Source: an uncultured Prevotellaceae bacterium (GTDB taxonomy: Bacteria; Bacteroidota; Bacteroidia; Bacteroidales; Muribaculaceae). From it: a DNA stretch of 64,000 nucleotides. The notes below the pieces were generated by a model, which was not told the origin of the DNA, searched no databases, and saw nothing but the letters and a program-made list of their open reading frames with translations. The stretch spans positions 18,809-82,808 of the forward strand of contig ONIL01000009.1 of the NCBI GenBank assembly GCA_900317835.1, given 5' to 3'. How positions within the stretch are numbered: position 1 is the first letter of the stretch; each line of letters starts with the position of its first letter. Positions 16,313-28,100 of this stretch are shown here, piece by piece. The position numbers were made by a program, and so were the translations under genes.

Positions 16313-18730
16313 ATGAATAATATAGGAAATAATCTGATTACATTTAACGAGCTGATTGCCCAAAAGAATGCAATAATCATCCCTAAGGTTCAAAGGGACT
16401 ATGCATATGGCCGTGATGAGGATAGGCCAAAGAAAATCTTGAGTGAGATTTTAGATGAGATGATTAATGCTGTTTTAAACGACACCACTACTATACTCGA
16501 TTTTGTATATGGCGGACCATATGTGCATAGAAACAATATTGATGATGGCTTCATCCCACTAGATGGTCAGCAAAGGCTCACAACACTATTTCTACTCTAT
16601 TATTATGCCTCTCTATTGAAAGACGTTACTGGCAGCACGGTTAATCGACAAAATGTTGAGAATATTCTATTGAAGTTCAGATATGAAACAAGACAGTCTG
16701 CAACAGAATTTTGCCGACACCTGATTACCGACATTCGAGATTGCTTGATTAAGGAGTACGATCCACAAAAGAAAAACCTAAAAGAACTGATTAAGGATAA
16801 TTCTCTTTATTTGAGTACCTATGACAATGACCCGACCATTTCTTCAATGTTAAACGTATTAAAAGTAATTGAAGAAAAATGCATTGATCAAGGTTGTTTG
16901 AATTTAACCCCATCTCTCTGGGAGAGACTCGTAGGGCGTCGTAACATCAGATTTTACTGCTTGGCTCTTGAAAAATTCGGGTTGACTGATGATCTTTATA
17001 TCAAGATTAATGCCAGAGGTAAAAAGCTGACTCAATTTGATATTCTAAAATCAGATATTGTGGCCGCCATTAAAGCTGTGAATGATGGTCTCAAAGATGA
17101 CTTTTCAGGTAAGATGGATAACCAGTGGATTGATGTCATCTGGCATCTCACTGATAAAAATGAGGACGACAAAAGAAAGGCTATCGATATCACCAATGAT
17201 GCAGATAAGAAGTATTTGACTCTTGTCCAGAACGTTTTCAGGCTTGAACAATACCGTCATGGATTGATGATAAATGATAATGACATGGTTGATCCAGGCA
17301 AAGTTTTTACCGATGAATCCTCTATTAGAAGTTTCATGGAAATTCTTGATGTCCTATATTCAATTTATAGTATGCCGGGGTTTGAACAGCACTGGGAGCA
17401 ATACTTTTATACCGATGACAACACAATAGGGAGATCTGATAGCATTCGTCTTTTTGGGCAGAAAAAAAACTCGGTATTTAAATCTGCAACCGAAGGTCCC
17501 CTGTCTGTACCCGAGATGGTCTATTTCTATGCGCTTTATTTATTGAAGAAGAAATCCCCTTCAGGAGATATCGCTAAAAAATGCTTACGGGTCATTCGCA
17601 ATTTGATGACAGCAAACGTAAGAAATGTGGATGCTCGTACCACTAAATTACATGATTTCTTAATTGAGGTTGAGTATATTATTGATCATGATGGTGTAAT
17701 TCCATATTATAGTGGCAGCTTGATGATCAATGGTGTTGACCATAAACTCGTTTTTGTACAAAACATATGGAACGAAGAGCATATCAAACAAGCTTATTTT
17801 ACACCAGATGATTATCAAAAATTGCTCAAATATGAGAACCACAATATCCTGAATTGCTCATTGTTGTTGTTTATTGACTACTGCTGCAATCCATATACAA
17901 GCAATCCAGACTACTCAACGATAGATAAAAGAAAGCTATTTGGTTTACTGGAGAAGTTTGAAATCATCTTTGACAATAACTATCAAACGCGTTTCGACAT
18001 AATACGTATCGCATTCTTGGACAAGGATACCGAGTATATGCAATATGCTCCTTATATGGATATTGATCCAACCCAGCCGATGCCTCAACAAACACAACGC
18101 TATTTCATCACTGAAGACTACAACCTAAGATCATTCTTCATCAAGAACCAGTATCGTAAAAATCAAGATGCAATCATCAGTATTCTTGAGAATAAATTAC
18201 CTAATACACCAACGATGTTGAAGGACCCATTAACTAAATGCGCTGAGTTCAACAAAGATGATTGGCGATATTATTTAGCTAAATACCCTGAGCAGTCAAA
18301 TAGAGGGGGTACACGTTATGGAATAGAATTGTGGGATGATCAAGCCAATTATCCTTTGGATCTTATCATACTTAACAGCTCGCAACATAGCGAGACAAAT
18401 CTTGAGTGGATGATGATGACTCACCTGTTATTTAAGAAGCTTAATAATGGGCAATTATATGAGCTTCGCGATCATGGGTGCAGCCCTGTGTTGATTACTA
18501 GCAAGAGTGTTACAATTGAATTCTTAAAAACATCCTGGGTGATTAAACCAGCGGGGGGGCTAGCATCAGATATTCAAACACAGTTCCAGAATGAAATTAA
18601 TAATGGGGGCCTCATCCTTACTCAAAATGGAGAGGAAATTACAGTTTCAATTGATTTTCAGAAGTTTGCTCTGGATTTAGATTATATTGAATTAGGACTT
18701 AAACTTGTTGAGATAATCGAGAAGTCTTGA
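16313..18730 (+). CDS. DUF262 protein without recognisable HNH domain
   Basis: An 805-residue protein. The N-terminal DUF262 domain is clear: IIPKVQRDYAYG (about 22-33), D84-GQQRLTT and LYIKINARGKKLTQFDILKS around 225. Unlike its neighbour no H-x-x-x-x-N nuclease motif of DUF1524 is visible in the C-terminal 400 residues. It may therefore supply only the NTPase/sensor function and pair with the HNH-bearing partner at 14297-16279. The start ATG follows the upstream stop by 33 bp. A second, differing DUF262 protein in the same operon is unusual and argues for a heteromeric complex, which is inference. Confidence 0.75.
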   Translation: MNNIGNNLITFNELIAQKNAIIIPKVQRDYAYGRDEDRPKKILSEILDEMINAVLNDTTTILDFVYGGPYVHRNNIDDGFIPLDGQQRLTTLFLLYYYASLLKDVTGSTVNRQNVENILLKFRYETRQSATEFCRHLITDIRDCLIKEYDPQKKNLKELIKDNSLYLSTYDNDPTISSMLNVLKVIEEKCIDQGCLNLTPSLWERLVGRRNIRFYCLALEKFGLTDDLYIKINARGKKLTQFDILKSDIVAAIKAVNDGLKDDFSGKMDNQWIDVIWHLTDKNEDDKRKAIDITNDADKKYLTLVQNVFRLEQYRHGLMINDNDMVDPGKVFTDESSIRSFMEILDVLYSIYSMPGFEQHWEQYFYTDDNTIGRSDSIRLFGQKKNSVFKSATEGPLSVPEMVYFYALYLLKKKSPSGDIAKKCLRVIRNLMTANVRNVDARTTKLHDFLIEVEYIIDHDGVIPYYSGSLMINGVDHKLVFVQNIWNEEHIKQAYFTPDDYQKLLKYENHNILNCSLLLFIDYCCNPYTSNPDYSTIDKRKLFGLLEKFEIIFDNNYQTRFDIIRIAFLDKDTEYMQYAPYMDIDPTQPMPQQTQRYFITEDYNLRSFFIKNQYRKNQDAIISILENKLPNTPTMLKDPLTKCAEFNKDDWRYYLAKYPEQSNRGGTRYGIELWDDQANYPLDLIILNSSQHSETNLEWMMMTHLLFKKLNNGQLYELRDHGCSPVLITSKSVTIEFLKTSWVIKPAGGLASDIQTQFQNEINNGGLILTQNGEEITVSIDFQKFALDLDYIELGLKLVEIIEKS

Positions 18731-18876
18731 CCTGTCAAGATAATAACAACGATTATGAAAACAAATATAGAACGGATTAGATGAAACAGTCAGAATTGTC
18801 TAGCTAATAATTTACTAGTAGGCCTTAACCATTCATAATATTCATTACAAAATTGCTTATACTTAATTGATTTGTC

Positions 18877-21800
18877 ATGAAAGTTAATTCAGCAAAAATA
18901 TATAGACAATGGGTTAAAGAAAAAGAAATTAGGCCCGATGTTGACGAAAACTTTATTGGCTGTAGCTATAATACTGGCGATAGTGTAATAAAAGGTTTCT
19001 TTAACATGTTCCATGGTATGAAACCTGATATTGAAAAATATCTTCCTTCGCTACTAGATATTGCTGAAGACAATCAAGCCATATATGAGTTCCTGCAGAA
19101 TGCCGTTGACTGTAACGCAACTAAATTTTGGGCGTTCTATAATGACCGGTATTTCCTTGCCATTAATAACGGGTCGAAGTTTGATTTGGAAGGAATAGAT
19201 TCAATTCTAAATATCGCTCAATCCACCAAATCTACTTCAACGAGCATCGGAAGATTGGGCATAGGATTTAAACTTGCCCACCGACTCGTCGGCAAGGGAA
19301 ACGGTACGCAGGAATTGGTACATGGAAATAAAGGTCCTGTAATGTTCAGCTGGGACAAGAAAGAGCAGATGGAATTATTTTTGTTTTCCGATGAACCTAT
19401 CCAGCATGATGGACTTGACGAAAATCCATTCTTGTTCAAAATCGCCATCACTAATTTCCCGGCCAACGTGGGCGAAACTGTCAAGGACATAAACTATCAA
19501 GATACTGTGATCTTCCCGCAATCTGAGCTAGAGGAAATGCGTGGCTACGTCTCAGAATGCCTCCAGGATTTGTTCGCTGGATCCCCGTCATCCTTTGACC
19601 AAGGAACACTATTCTTTATCAAGCTGGGTGAGAACAAGAGAAAACTGCTTGATGATGACTTGGCGACACTCAAGAACGGTATCGAGTATTCAATGAATAC
19701 GTTGAAGCAGCTTACTAACATCTGCTTCAACGGCGAATCCATCACAAAAAAGAACCTGGAGATACTTCACGCGTCCATCGATAAAGATTCAGAGGACTTC
19801 AAGGCCGTCGATCCTCAATTTAAAGAATACGACATCCTGTATTCTTTCGGCTATCTGCCTCTAGACTTCTCAACAAAAGATTACTATGAATCGGTGAGTC
19901 AGCTCAAGCAGTCACCGAACTTCTACAAGTATTTCCCGATGGGAGATGAGGTAGATAATATGGCACTGTTTGTCCATAGCGACAGTTTCCAGATCGAAGC
20001 CAACAGGCGCAAACTTCTCAACCACCACACCAACCAGGAGCTATTGCCGAGAATCGCGAACTTTATTATTAAAACACTCCGCTATTACGGGCGCAATGAT
20101 CAAGACAGTAATGATCGTGATAAATTCTTACAACTCTACGCTTCGATATTGCTCACCGACAAGCCCACTGCCCAAGAGAAAACATGGATGCACTACATCT
20201 TTTTCAACATCTTGCATGCAGCATTGATAGAAAGAGTCCCCTACCAAAACGGCTATTCTAATTCTACAGACGGCATCAAAGTCAAAAAAGTAAAAATGGA
20301 TTTCCCTCTTGACAAGGCAGGATTTAGTGATGTGCACTGGTTCTATTGGGAAGCTCAAGCTCATCCTGAAATCTGCAACGCAGCCGTTGAAAAGTTAGGA
20401 CTCGAAGGATGGAATATTAATAACATCATCGAGAATGCCAATTTGGAAGAATTGAACGCTTGGCTTGACCAATGTACGGACGCTGAGTTTGACAGCTTTA
20501 TCGCAGAGATAAAAGCCACAACTTCCTCAAAAGAAGTTGTGGCGCTCTTGCCTAAGATAAAACTGTTCAAGGTTAGTACTGAAAGAAAGTCTCGTGATGA
20601 GATTATGGCTGATAGGGATTATATAATATCTTCTGATCAAATTCAATCAATAATCCCAGTACTAAAAAAAGTGGGGCTAAAATGCACTGATTGTACAATT
20701 GAGTCCCATCCACTTAGTGCTCACTTAAAACCAATAGGTGAAAAAGCGCAGTTTATTAGAGCTCGTGTCAAGATTGAAGACGATGAAAATTGGACTAAAC
20801 TCACGTCTAGGGATAAACTAGAGATATTTACGACTTTTTGTGGATTCAAAGATGCCACAGAAGAGATTAAGAAACTGAAAATGTTCAAAAGTATAGATGG
20901 TAGCGTTAGAGCTCTAAATGATTTGACTTGCTATCGCGATAAAGTTGAATCGTGGCAACGACCCTATGTCATCTGTAAGGAAGAGAACTTCAGCGAGGTA
21001 CAGGATTATCTCGTCAAATCTGATCAGTTCTTTAAAGAAGTCTCTGAACGTTTCTATGGTGACATTATTTCATCCGGCACATCCATTGATGATCTATATG
21101 TTATTTATCAGAGAAACGGAGCAACATGGCCAGAGGAACTGACCATCAATATGATTAAGGCCTATGGCTGTACCGATGAGATTTTATCCCTACTCGAAAA
21201 AAGTCCAAGCAAAACGGCTGTCGAGGAATTCATAAAAAAGCAAGGCTATTTATGCATCAAATCCGATCAGTCATACTCTGAATCTTCGTTTGAATATCGC
21301 TTGATTGCAATTGCAACTAAGGTAGATGCGACATCTTTGCGCAACAGAATTAAAATTGACGACAGGCTTTTAACTTCTTTTGCGTCATCAGATAAACTAT
21401 CATTCATTTGTGAAGAATCACATATATCTCGCTGTTATTGGATGAAGTTGAGTGATATCCTGCCTGAAGACATGCAATGTGCGCTTTATGGTAAGGTAGC
21501 TGAAATGTTCTCCACGATACCAGATTATAAGAAGATTTTCTCGGCCGATGACAGCAATACAGGAAGCATTGAAGTCAGACTGAGAGAAGTATTGCCGAAT
21601 CAAGTGATCACTCCAGCCCAATATCTTTTCATATTGCATCTCAATTGGCAAAAGCGCAATAGTAGCATATCTTTTTGGTCAGATCTCATCAAATTTGGGG
21701 ACACTCCTGAGCAAATAGAGACCACAATGACTCAGATCTTGGATTATGCCTTCGAGAATAAACTAACCGAGGCAATGATCCATTATAAATCCATTTATAT

Positions 21801-23118
21801 TTGGAGCATAAATGTTAAGGGACGATATCTGTTCTCTAATGACTATACTCTAGAGGATGAGAGAGCATATAAAAAAATCGAACAATGGTGCGGATCTGAC
21901 GAACAGAAAAGAGAATTCCTCAAGAAACTCGATTTTAAATTTGATGATTGCGAAGAGATCACTCGACGCAAAAAATTCAAGGAGGATACGCTTGAAGAGT
22001 GGGAAGGGAAAGTTTTTCCAAGGCGGTTTCTCGATTGGGTAGAAACATGGTCTCCTATTGAAGGTTCCAATCAAAAGAAAGTGCTGTTCTCATTGACAGA
22101 AAAGTTTTATAGAGATATTACTTTAAATAAAGTATTTCTTGAAGAAGATTATAGTGGTGCAAAAGAGCTAGATACGATTATGTATAAATCATGGAAACAA
22201 AGCGATAAGATTTCTATCTTTTGCATTGACCATGAAATGCCGTGCCGTATTGTTTATGGCGAAACGATTCTAGTACGTGAAAATGTAGGCGATTATTATT
22301 ACTTTAGTGATACAAAACATCTTTATATTAAGGCCACAAAAGAATCCGAAATTGCTTCTGTCTTGGCGCCTATAACCCAATATGGTATACCATTTAAACT
22401 CGAGGATTTTACTTCAATTTGCTTGGGTTATTATGAGGAACAGGAAGCAATACAGCGTGAGAATGAAGCATTGCGTAAGGAAAATGAAATGCTTCGTCAG
22501 GGGAAGCATAATCGTTCTGATGAAGAAGCAAGTGCAAGAGAGAAAGAGCGCAAGGCGTATGAGCATACAATCAGAAGTTTCTTGGAAGGTTCATTTAATC
22601 TTGACGAGTACAACAAGTCGAGCCAGCACATCGTTTCCTGTTTCAGAATTCTCTGCTTTTTAAAGAAAAACGGCTATACTATAGCCGCAGATTTTGATGA
22701 AAAAGATTTCGTCAAATCAGGAAAGTATAGTACAATCAGGCTACAAGATGGCAAACAGGTGCATCCGTCAAGTGCCAAATGGGGTGTCTGGTACATACAT
22801 CCGAACATTTGGCGCGGCATTGTTGATGATGGCCATTGGGCTTGCATTTGCACGGGCGACAATGAAGATGACTTTGAGTTGATCAAGACGGAAGATGACT
22901 TGAAGCAGGTCGCTCAATTGGCTAAAAATGTCTTGATGAAACTACATCCGACTGGGTTCTATGACGTAATGGATGTCATTCATACGGTGTTCCCTGGAGA
23001 GAAGAACGGAGACATGGACATCCATTTAATGATCAAACTGCACGAAACGCCAAATGTGGAATTGAACAGTTTGTTCGACAAAGTGTTTGAAGGTGATAAC
23101 AATAATTTTGTGATATGA
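18877..23118 (+). CDS. Giant GHKL (sacsin/Hsp90-like) ATPase
   Basis: A 1413-residue protein. The N-terminal ATPase of the Hsp90/sacsin type shows the N-box E71-FLQN-75, a NNG segment in place of the usual DxGxG (FLAINNGSKF), and the ATP-lid motif G125-RLGIGFK-132. The large middle part has no known motif. Around residues 1185-1210 lies a coiled coil (EAIQRENEALRKENEMLRQ), and the last 190 residues form a Trp-rich domain (WGVWYIHPNIWRG). Sacsin-like ATPases occur in several multi-gene defence operons together with helicases. Its stop overlaps the start of the next gene (ATGA at 23115-23118), so the two proteins are coupled. The first 28 residues recur in the relic at 12541. Codon composition turns AT-richer after about 20570. 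Confidence 0.8.
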   Translation: MKVNSAKIYRQWVKEKEIRPDVDENFIGCSYNTGDSVIKGFFNMFHGMKPDIEKYLPSLLDIAEDNQAIYEFLQNAVDCNATKFWAFYNDRYFLAINNGSKFDLEGIDSILNIAQSTKSTSTSIGRLGIGFKLAHRLVGKGNGTQELVHGNKGPVMFSWDKKEQMELFLFSDEPIQHDGLDENPFLFKIAITNFPANVGETVKDINYQDTVIFPQSELEEMRGYVSECLQDLFAGSPSSFDQGTLFFIKLGENKRKLLDDDLATLKNGIEYSMNTLKQLTNICFNGESITKKNLEILHASIDKDSEDFKAVDPQFKEYDILYSFGYLPLDFSTKDYYESVSQLKQSPNFYKYFPMGDEVDNMALFVHSDSFQIEANRRKLLNHHTNQELLPRIANFIIKTLRYYGRNDQDSNDRDKFLQLYASILLTDKPTAQEKTWMHYIFFNILHAALIERVPYQNGYSNSTDGIKVKKVKMDFPLDKAGFSDVHWFYWEAQAHPEICNAAVEKLGLEGWNINNIIENANLEELNAWLDQCTDAEFDSFIAEIKATTSSKEVVALLPKIKLFKVSTERKSRDEIMADRDYIISSDQIQSIIPVLKKVGLKCTDCTIESHPLSAHLKPIGEKAQFIRARVKIEDDENWTKLTSRDKLEIFTTFCGFKDATEEIKKLKMFKSIDGSVRALNDLTCYRDKVESWQRPYVICKEENFSEVQDYLVKSDQFFKEVSERFYGDIISSGTSIDDLYVIYQRNGATWPEELTINMIKAYGCTDEILSLLEKSPSKTAVEEFIKKQGYLCIKSDQSYSESSFEYRLIAIATKVDATSLRNRIKIDDRLLTSFASSDKLSFICEESHISRCYWMKLSDILPEDMQCALYGKVAEMFSTIPDYKKIFSADDSNTGSIEVRLREVLPNQVITPAQYLFILHLNWQKRNSSISFWSDLIKFGDTPEQIETTMTQILDYAFENKLTEAMIHYKSIYIWSINVKGRYLFSNDYTLEDERAYKKIEQWCGSDEQKREFLKKLDFKFDDCEEITRRKKFKEDTLEEWEGKVFPRRFLDWVETWSPIEGSNQKKVLFSLTEKFYRDITLNKVFLEEDYSGAKELDTIMYKSWKQSDKISIFCIDHEMPCRIVYGETILVRENVGDYYYFSDTKHLYIKATKESEIASVLAPITQYGIPFKLEDFTSICLGYYEEQEAIQRENEALRKENEMLRQGKHNRSDEEASAREKERKAYEHTIRSFLEGSFNLDEYNKSSQHIVSCFRILCFLKKNGYTIAADFDEKDFVKSGKYSTIRLQDGKQVHPSSAKWGVWYIHPNIWRGIVDDGHWACICTGDNEDDFELIKTEDDLKQVAQLAKNVLMKLHPTGFYDVMDVIHTVFPGEKNGDMDIHLMIKLHETPNVELNSLFDKVFEGDNNNFVI

Positions 23119-25154
23119 TCAATAAACTGGAAGAATACGAGAAATTTTTCAGGCTCTTAAGGAGAGACCAAGAAAAGAAGTTTGAGCAGTACGCATTAAC
23201 TCCACTGAACGCATTATTCACAGAAGGTAAAGCGTTTCATGGTAGAATTGTGGGCGCAACTGAGCATGGTCAATTGATTCTGAAATTTGAAACCAGATTC
23301 ACTCCACGCCTAAAAGTTCCTATGGTAATGTGCGTTATCAAGCCAAAGGCTCTTGTAGACTATAGCGATCAGATTTCAAGATGGGAATGCACCAGCATCA
23401 AATTCAGGGAGAACGCAGACGCTCATACAAGTTTCTCGGATGTCCTTCCTATATATTACTTGTCCGATAAAATGACCATTGGATGCGGTCAGATTCGGTT
23501 AGAGATGTTCAGTACCGTGAAACAAGCATTGGAGCAGCACAAAGATTTGCAATTTGTTATGCTGGAATCACTACCTCCAACTGAACTGCTGAAAAACCTT
23601 GCTGAATATATTGTCAATCACCAAAGCGATTCTAACTTGATTCTTAAGCCAAAGAAGACATACGATGATTGGAAACCTGTAGAACTCACAAATAAAGATG
23701 ACATTGCAGGTGAGGTGCTGAAAGCTCTAGAGAATCACAATGTCTGTGTATTGCAAGGCCCTCCTGGAACAGGCAAGAGCTATACCTTGGGCTCTATTAT
23801 CAGCAGAGTGACCGCTGAAAAAAAGAGCGTGTGTGTGACCACCCAAAGTAACGCCAGCTTGATTTCGCTTGTTTCTCAAGAAACAATATCGCCTCTAATT
23901 GAGAATGGCGGCCCAATCTGTAAGACCGTATTATCTTCAGAAGAGAAACGAAAGCACCCATTCTTGATGCCAGCGAGCAAGGAACTGCTGGTTCCCGAAG
24001 GTGGGTTGCTTTGTTCCACCTATTACTCCCTTTCGAGGATAATCAATACAACCAGTCATCCAATCTATGATATCATTGTTATAGAAGAGGCCTCGCAAGC
24101 TTTTCTTACGGCAATAGCTGCATTCATGCGTTTGGGCAAGAAATGTATTATCGTGGGAGACCCCATGCAGCTTGCTCCCGTCATTGAAATCATGAATGAT
24201 TCTGATTACAAGTCCATTGATATCAATACGCAAGCTAACGGAATGATGACTTATGTATTAGCAACCGAGGTGCCATGTTATAGAATTACAACATCATTCC
24301 GATTGACCCCGGCCAGTTCCAATCTTACCCGGAATTTCTATGGTGGCAATCTCACAAGTGTTCAAAAGGAGAGAACGCTCTTTAATGTACCTATTGAGAT
24401 GGCACCGTTCTTTCCTGATGAAGGTGGCACAATTCTGTATCATACTGCTGGCAGCGCAAGCGCTCACTGCTCAAGAGAAGCACTTGAACTTATGAACAAG
24501 ATAGTTGCAGTCTTCAAGGCATACTATCCGAAACGAAGACTGGCCATTCTCTCCCCATTTGTCCAAACGACTAAAATGCTTGAGAAAGAATTCTGTGGCG
24601 ATGACCAGAAACTAGACATAATGGTTGAAACCGTGAGCCGAATCCAAGGAGAAACGGTTGACTATACGATTTACTACGTTCCATCGAGAAATCCAGGTTT
24701 TGCTTTTTCCGACAACTTGTTCAATGTTGCTACAAGCCGTTCAAGGAGTACAACCTTACTGATAACGGACATGCCGATTGACTACATCAAAATCGACTCT
24801 AATAAAGTTCAGAACTTTTTGAATGACTGCAAATCGGTGAATTTTGGTGATAAGCAAGAGACCTCGCTTGATATTACTAAATTCAAAAACAACGATCGAG
24901 ACGAAATCAAAAAACTCTATCCTGGACTGGAACATATAGTTGATGAGCTGCTTGACAACAATATTGAATTCAGTTTTGACGGCGACATAGATTTGGTTGA
25001 CCCCATAGGAGAGGTAATCGCTACTGCTGGATTAATTCTTTTCAATCACAAGTTAGCCATTGACCCTGCTGATAATCAGTCGCAAAAAGTCTTTGAACGC
25101 GAAGGCTATCGAACTATTTCATCAGATCATTTTTCTATTGAACTATTAAAATAA
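23115..25154 (+). CDS. SF1 (Upf1/Dna2-like) helicase with a C-terminal domain shared with the next gene
   Basis: A 679-residue superfamily 1B helicase: Walker A G215-PPGTGKS-222, Walker B VIEEAS (322-327), motif III GDPMQLAPV, motif IV/V ETVSRIQGETVDY and motif VI NVATSRSRST. Residues about 596-679 form an extra domain (LYPGLEHIVDELLDNNIEF ... VFEREGYRTISSDHFSI). This domain is homologous to the extreme C-terminus of the DruE-like helicase encoded immediately downstream (8 bp away). The domain is otherwise unknown to me. The start overlaps the stop of the GHKL gene, so GHKL ATPase and helicase are probably made in fixed ratio and may work as one complex. Confidence 0.85.
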   Translation: MINKLEEYEKFFRLLRRDQEKKFEQYALTPLNALFTEGKAFHGRIVGATEHGQLILKFETRFTPRLKVPMVMCVIKPKALVDYSDQISRWECTSIKFRENADAHTSFSDVLPIYYLSDKMTIGCGQIRLEMFSTVKQALEQHKDLQFVMLESLPPTELLKNLAEYIVNHQSDSNLILKPKKTYDDWKPVELTNKDDIAGEVLKALENHNVCVLQGPPGTGKSYTLGSIISRVTAEKKSVCVTTQSNASLISLVSQETISPLIENGGPICKTVLSSEEKRKHPFLMPASKELLVPEGGLLCSTYYSLSRIINTTSHPIYDIIVIEEASQAFLTAIAAFMRLGKKCIIVGDPMQLAPVIEIMNDSDYKSIDINTQANGMMTYVLATEVPCYRITTSFRLTPASSNLTRNFYGGNLTSVQKERTLFNVPIEMAPFFPDEGGTILYHTAGSASAHCSREALELMNKIVAVFKAYYPKRRLAILSPFVQTTKMLEKEFCGDDQKLDIMVETVSRIQGETVDYTIYYVPSRNPGFAFSDNLFNVATSRSRSTTLLITDMPIDYIKIDSNKVQNFLNDCKSVNFGDKQETSLDITKFKNNDRDEIKKLYPGLEHIVDELLDNNIEFSFDGDIDLVDPIGEVIATAGLILFNHKLAIDPADNQSQKVFEREGYRTISSDHFSIELLK

Positions 25155-25162
25155 TATCAGAT

Positions 25163-28100
25163 ATGTTACCACTACAACAAGCATACGAAGTACGCTCATC
25201 GGTACTCGAATATATAAAAGCCACATTCCATTTCAAGGACGCCGATGTAGGCAAGGCTTTTTATCGCTTTATTGAGGATGAAAAAACGGGCCTCTTCAAA
25301 GGTCCATACGTGTCGTTGAAAACACCGTTCATTAAGGCAAAAGATGACGAGGTGATTCCGCTTGAAATCACTCCATCGTTCAAGCCACATCGACATCAGG
25401 TGCAAGCATTCAATCGTCTCACGACACGAGACGGACACCAGCCGCAACCCACATTGCTTACCACAGGTACGGGCTCAGGTAAGACCGAATGCTTTTTATT
25501 TCCTGTGCTTGACTACGTTTATCGCATCAATCAGTACGAGCGACAGCAAGGTGTGAAGGTCATCATCATGTACCCGATGAATGCGCTTGCCAGCGATCAA
25601 GCAAAGCGTTTAGCGGAAGCCATCTGGAATGATGATCGCCTACGTGATAAAGTAACGGCTGGTCTCTTTATCGGCGAGGGGGAAAATCCCAAAAACCATC
25701 CTACTCAGATGGGTGAGCACAACATTATTGAAAGCCGCCGTGCTATTATAGAAACCGTTCCTGACATTCTGCTCACTAACTTCAAGATGCTAGACTATGG
25801 CTTGATGCAGCAAAAGTATATGGATCTTTGGAAAGGCAACATCGGCGAGAAAGAACCCATGCTCCGCTTCATCGTGCTTGACGAGTTACATACCTACGAC
25901 GGCGCACAAGGAACAGATGTGGCAAATCTCATTCGTCGCTTGAAACTGAAACTCAATATTTCCGAAGGAACATTGACCCCAATAGGAACAAGTGCAACCA
26001 TTGGTAGTGGCCCCGAATCAAAACAGTTGCTCTGCTCTTATGCTAGTGATGTATTTGGCGAGGAGTTTACTGAAGACAGCATTATTGAAGAGCATCGTGT
26101 CGCAGTTGATGATTTCTTTAGTGATGACCTCAGTGATTTCATCCCTATCATCGAACAACTAAGAAAACTCGACACTAAGAAAACGCCATCGACAGAGAAT
26201 TATATTGATGACGCGAGAAAAGTGTGGCTTAATGACTGCCCTAACGACCCCATTGAGATAGGCGATCGACTGCGCAAATTGAAGATTGCACGCGACCTGC
26301 TCAGCGTTACATCTAAGGGTGTCTTGACGCTTACGCTATTAAAAGAGCACCTTGGTAGGGAAAACTTGAAATTCCAGCGCTTATTAATAGAACGTCCTGA
26401 TTTTGCGACCATTGTTATTGAATCGCTCTTGGCACTTATCAGTGAAGCCAAGTTGCCTGATGATAACGGAAAACCTCGCTTTCCTTTGCTCTTCCTGCAA
26501 ATCCAGTTGTGGCAACGTGAGTTAAGCGGTATTCAGCGTTTCGTTCAAGCCGAGCCCGAATTTACGTGGCGTGACTCTATTCCTCGTGACGAACGTATAG
26601 CGTTGCCTATCTATTACTGCCGTGATTGTGGTTCAAGCGGATGGCTGACCACAAAGAAAGAAACCGAAAACCGCTACTCGGCAGATTCTTCCCGTATCAA
26701 TAGTGCTTTCATGGACGGCAGCAGAGATATATGCCTGTTGAACACTGCGACCCAGCAACATGAGCCTATCTTGGAATATAACAATGGTGAACTGTCGGAC
26801 AACTATGAGGATTACATCCACATTGACGACCTCACCATTGGCAAAAAGGGTGAACCAGGAACGCTGCGCGTGAGGGTGGCAAGCCGCAGACATCTCACAC
26901 CAAGAAATAATGCTGTTCTTGACAAGAAGTGTCCGCTTTGCATGAGCGATTCGTTATCAATAGTTGGTGGCCGCACCTCAACCTTGTCATCCGTAGCTGT
27001 AAGCCAAATCATGTCGAGCGACTTTGACACGCCAGACGGGTCACGACGCAAAATGCTTATATTCAGCAATTCGGTACAGGATGCTGCCCACTTGGCTGGT
27101 TTCTACGAGGTGAGGACCTTCCGCTTCCTTTTCCGTCAGAGTATACAATTTTACTTAAAGCATGTGGGTCATGCAGTCTCTCTAAAGGAACTGCAAGACG
27201 GCTTCAAGAAATTCTGGAAAGAACGTCTAGAAGGCGATGAGTATTACTATCGCTTTATGCCTGACGAATACATTGAGAAGATTGATCTCACCAAGAACTA
27301 CCGTACGCCATCAGGCGATCTTTCCGACAAGTTTAAAACTGAGTTTGACCTGCGCGTTGATTGGGAGATTTGCTCTGAATTCGGCATGATGTCTCAGCTC
27401 GGTAGAACACTTGAAAAGATGGGGTCGAGTGCAACGTTTTTCAAAGAAGAAACACTGCAACAAGTATTCGATAAGTTGGTACCATGGGTTAAAGCAAACA
27501 ACTTGGAGTTCATTGCCGAGAACAAGGAATTGTTTTTGCGTTTCGTCAATGGTATACTTCACCGTCTGCGCTCACGAGGTGGAGTTGATCATGAATTCTT
27601 GCGGTTATATCGCACGCAAAAACTAGCAATACCAATGCTGAACTGGCCAAGGATGTATGACGTTCACTTTTTGTATAAGAAGTTCGGTCGCAACCGTGTG
27701 CCTCACATGATAGGCTATGAATTCACTCGCAAGAAAGACGAAATCATTGATGTAACATCCATTAGGAACAAACGTTCCAATTGGTTCTTCAGTTATTTCG
27801 TCAAGAGCCTATTTACCCCTACTCAACAAGTTTTCCAGCCTAACCCTGAAGTAATTAATGAGTTTTACCAAAAACTGCTGGAAGCGCTCAGTGAATATGG
27901 TGTGCTCGACAAGAAAGAGGCTAATGGCATCACTAATTTTGCAATCACTCCTGATGCGTTGTTTGTAGAGCCACAAGTGAAGGCTATCCGTTGCGAGCGC
28001 TGTGAGTCTCACATGTTCGTAGCCAAAAGCGACACGCTCACCGAGGATATGCACTGTCTTGACTACAAGTGCATTGAAGGTGTGTATAATCAACCCGAAG

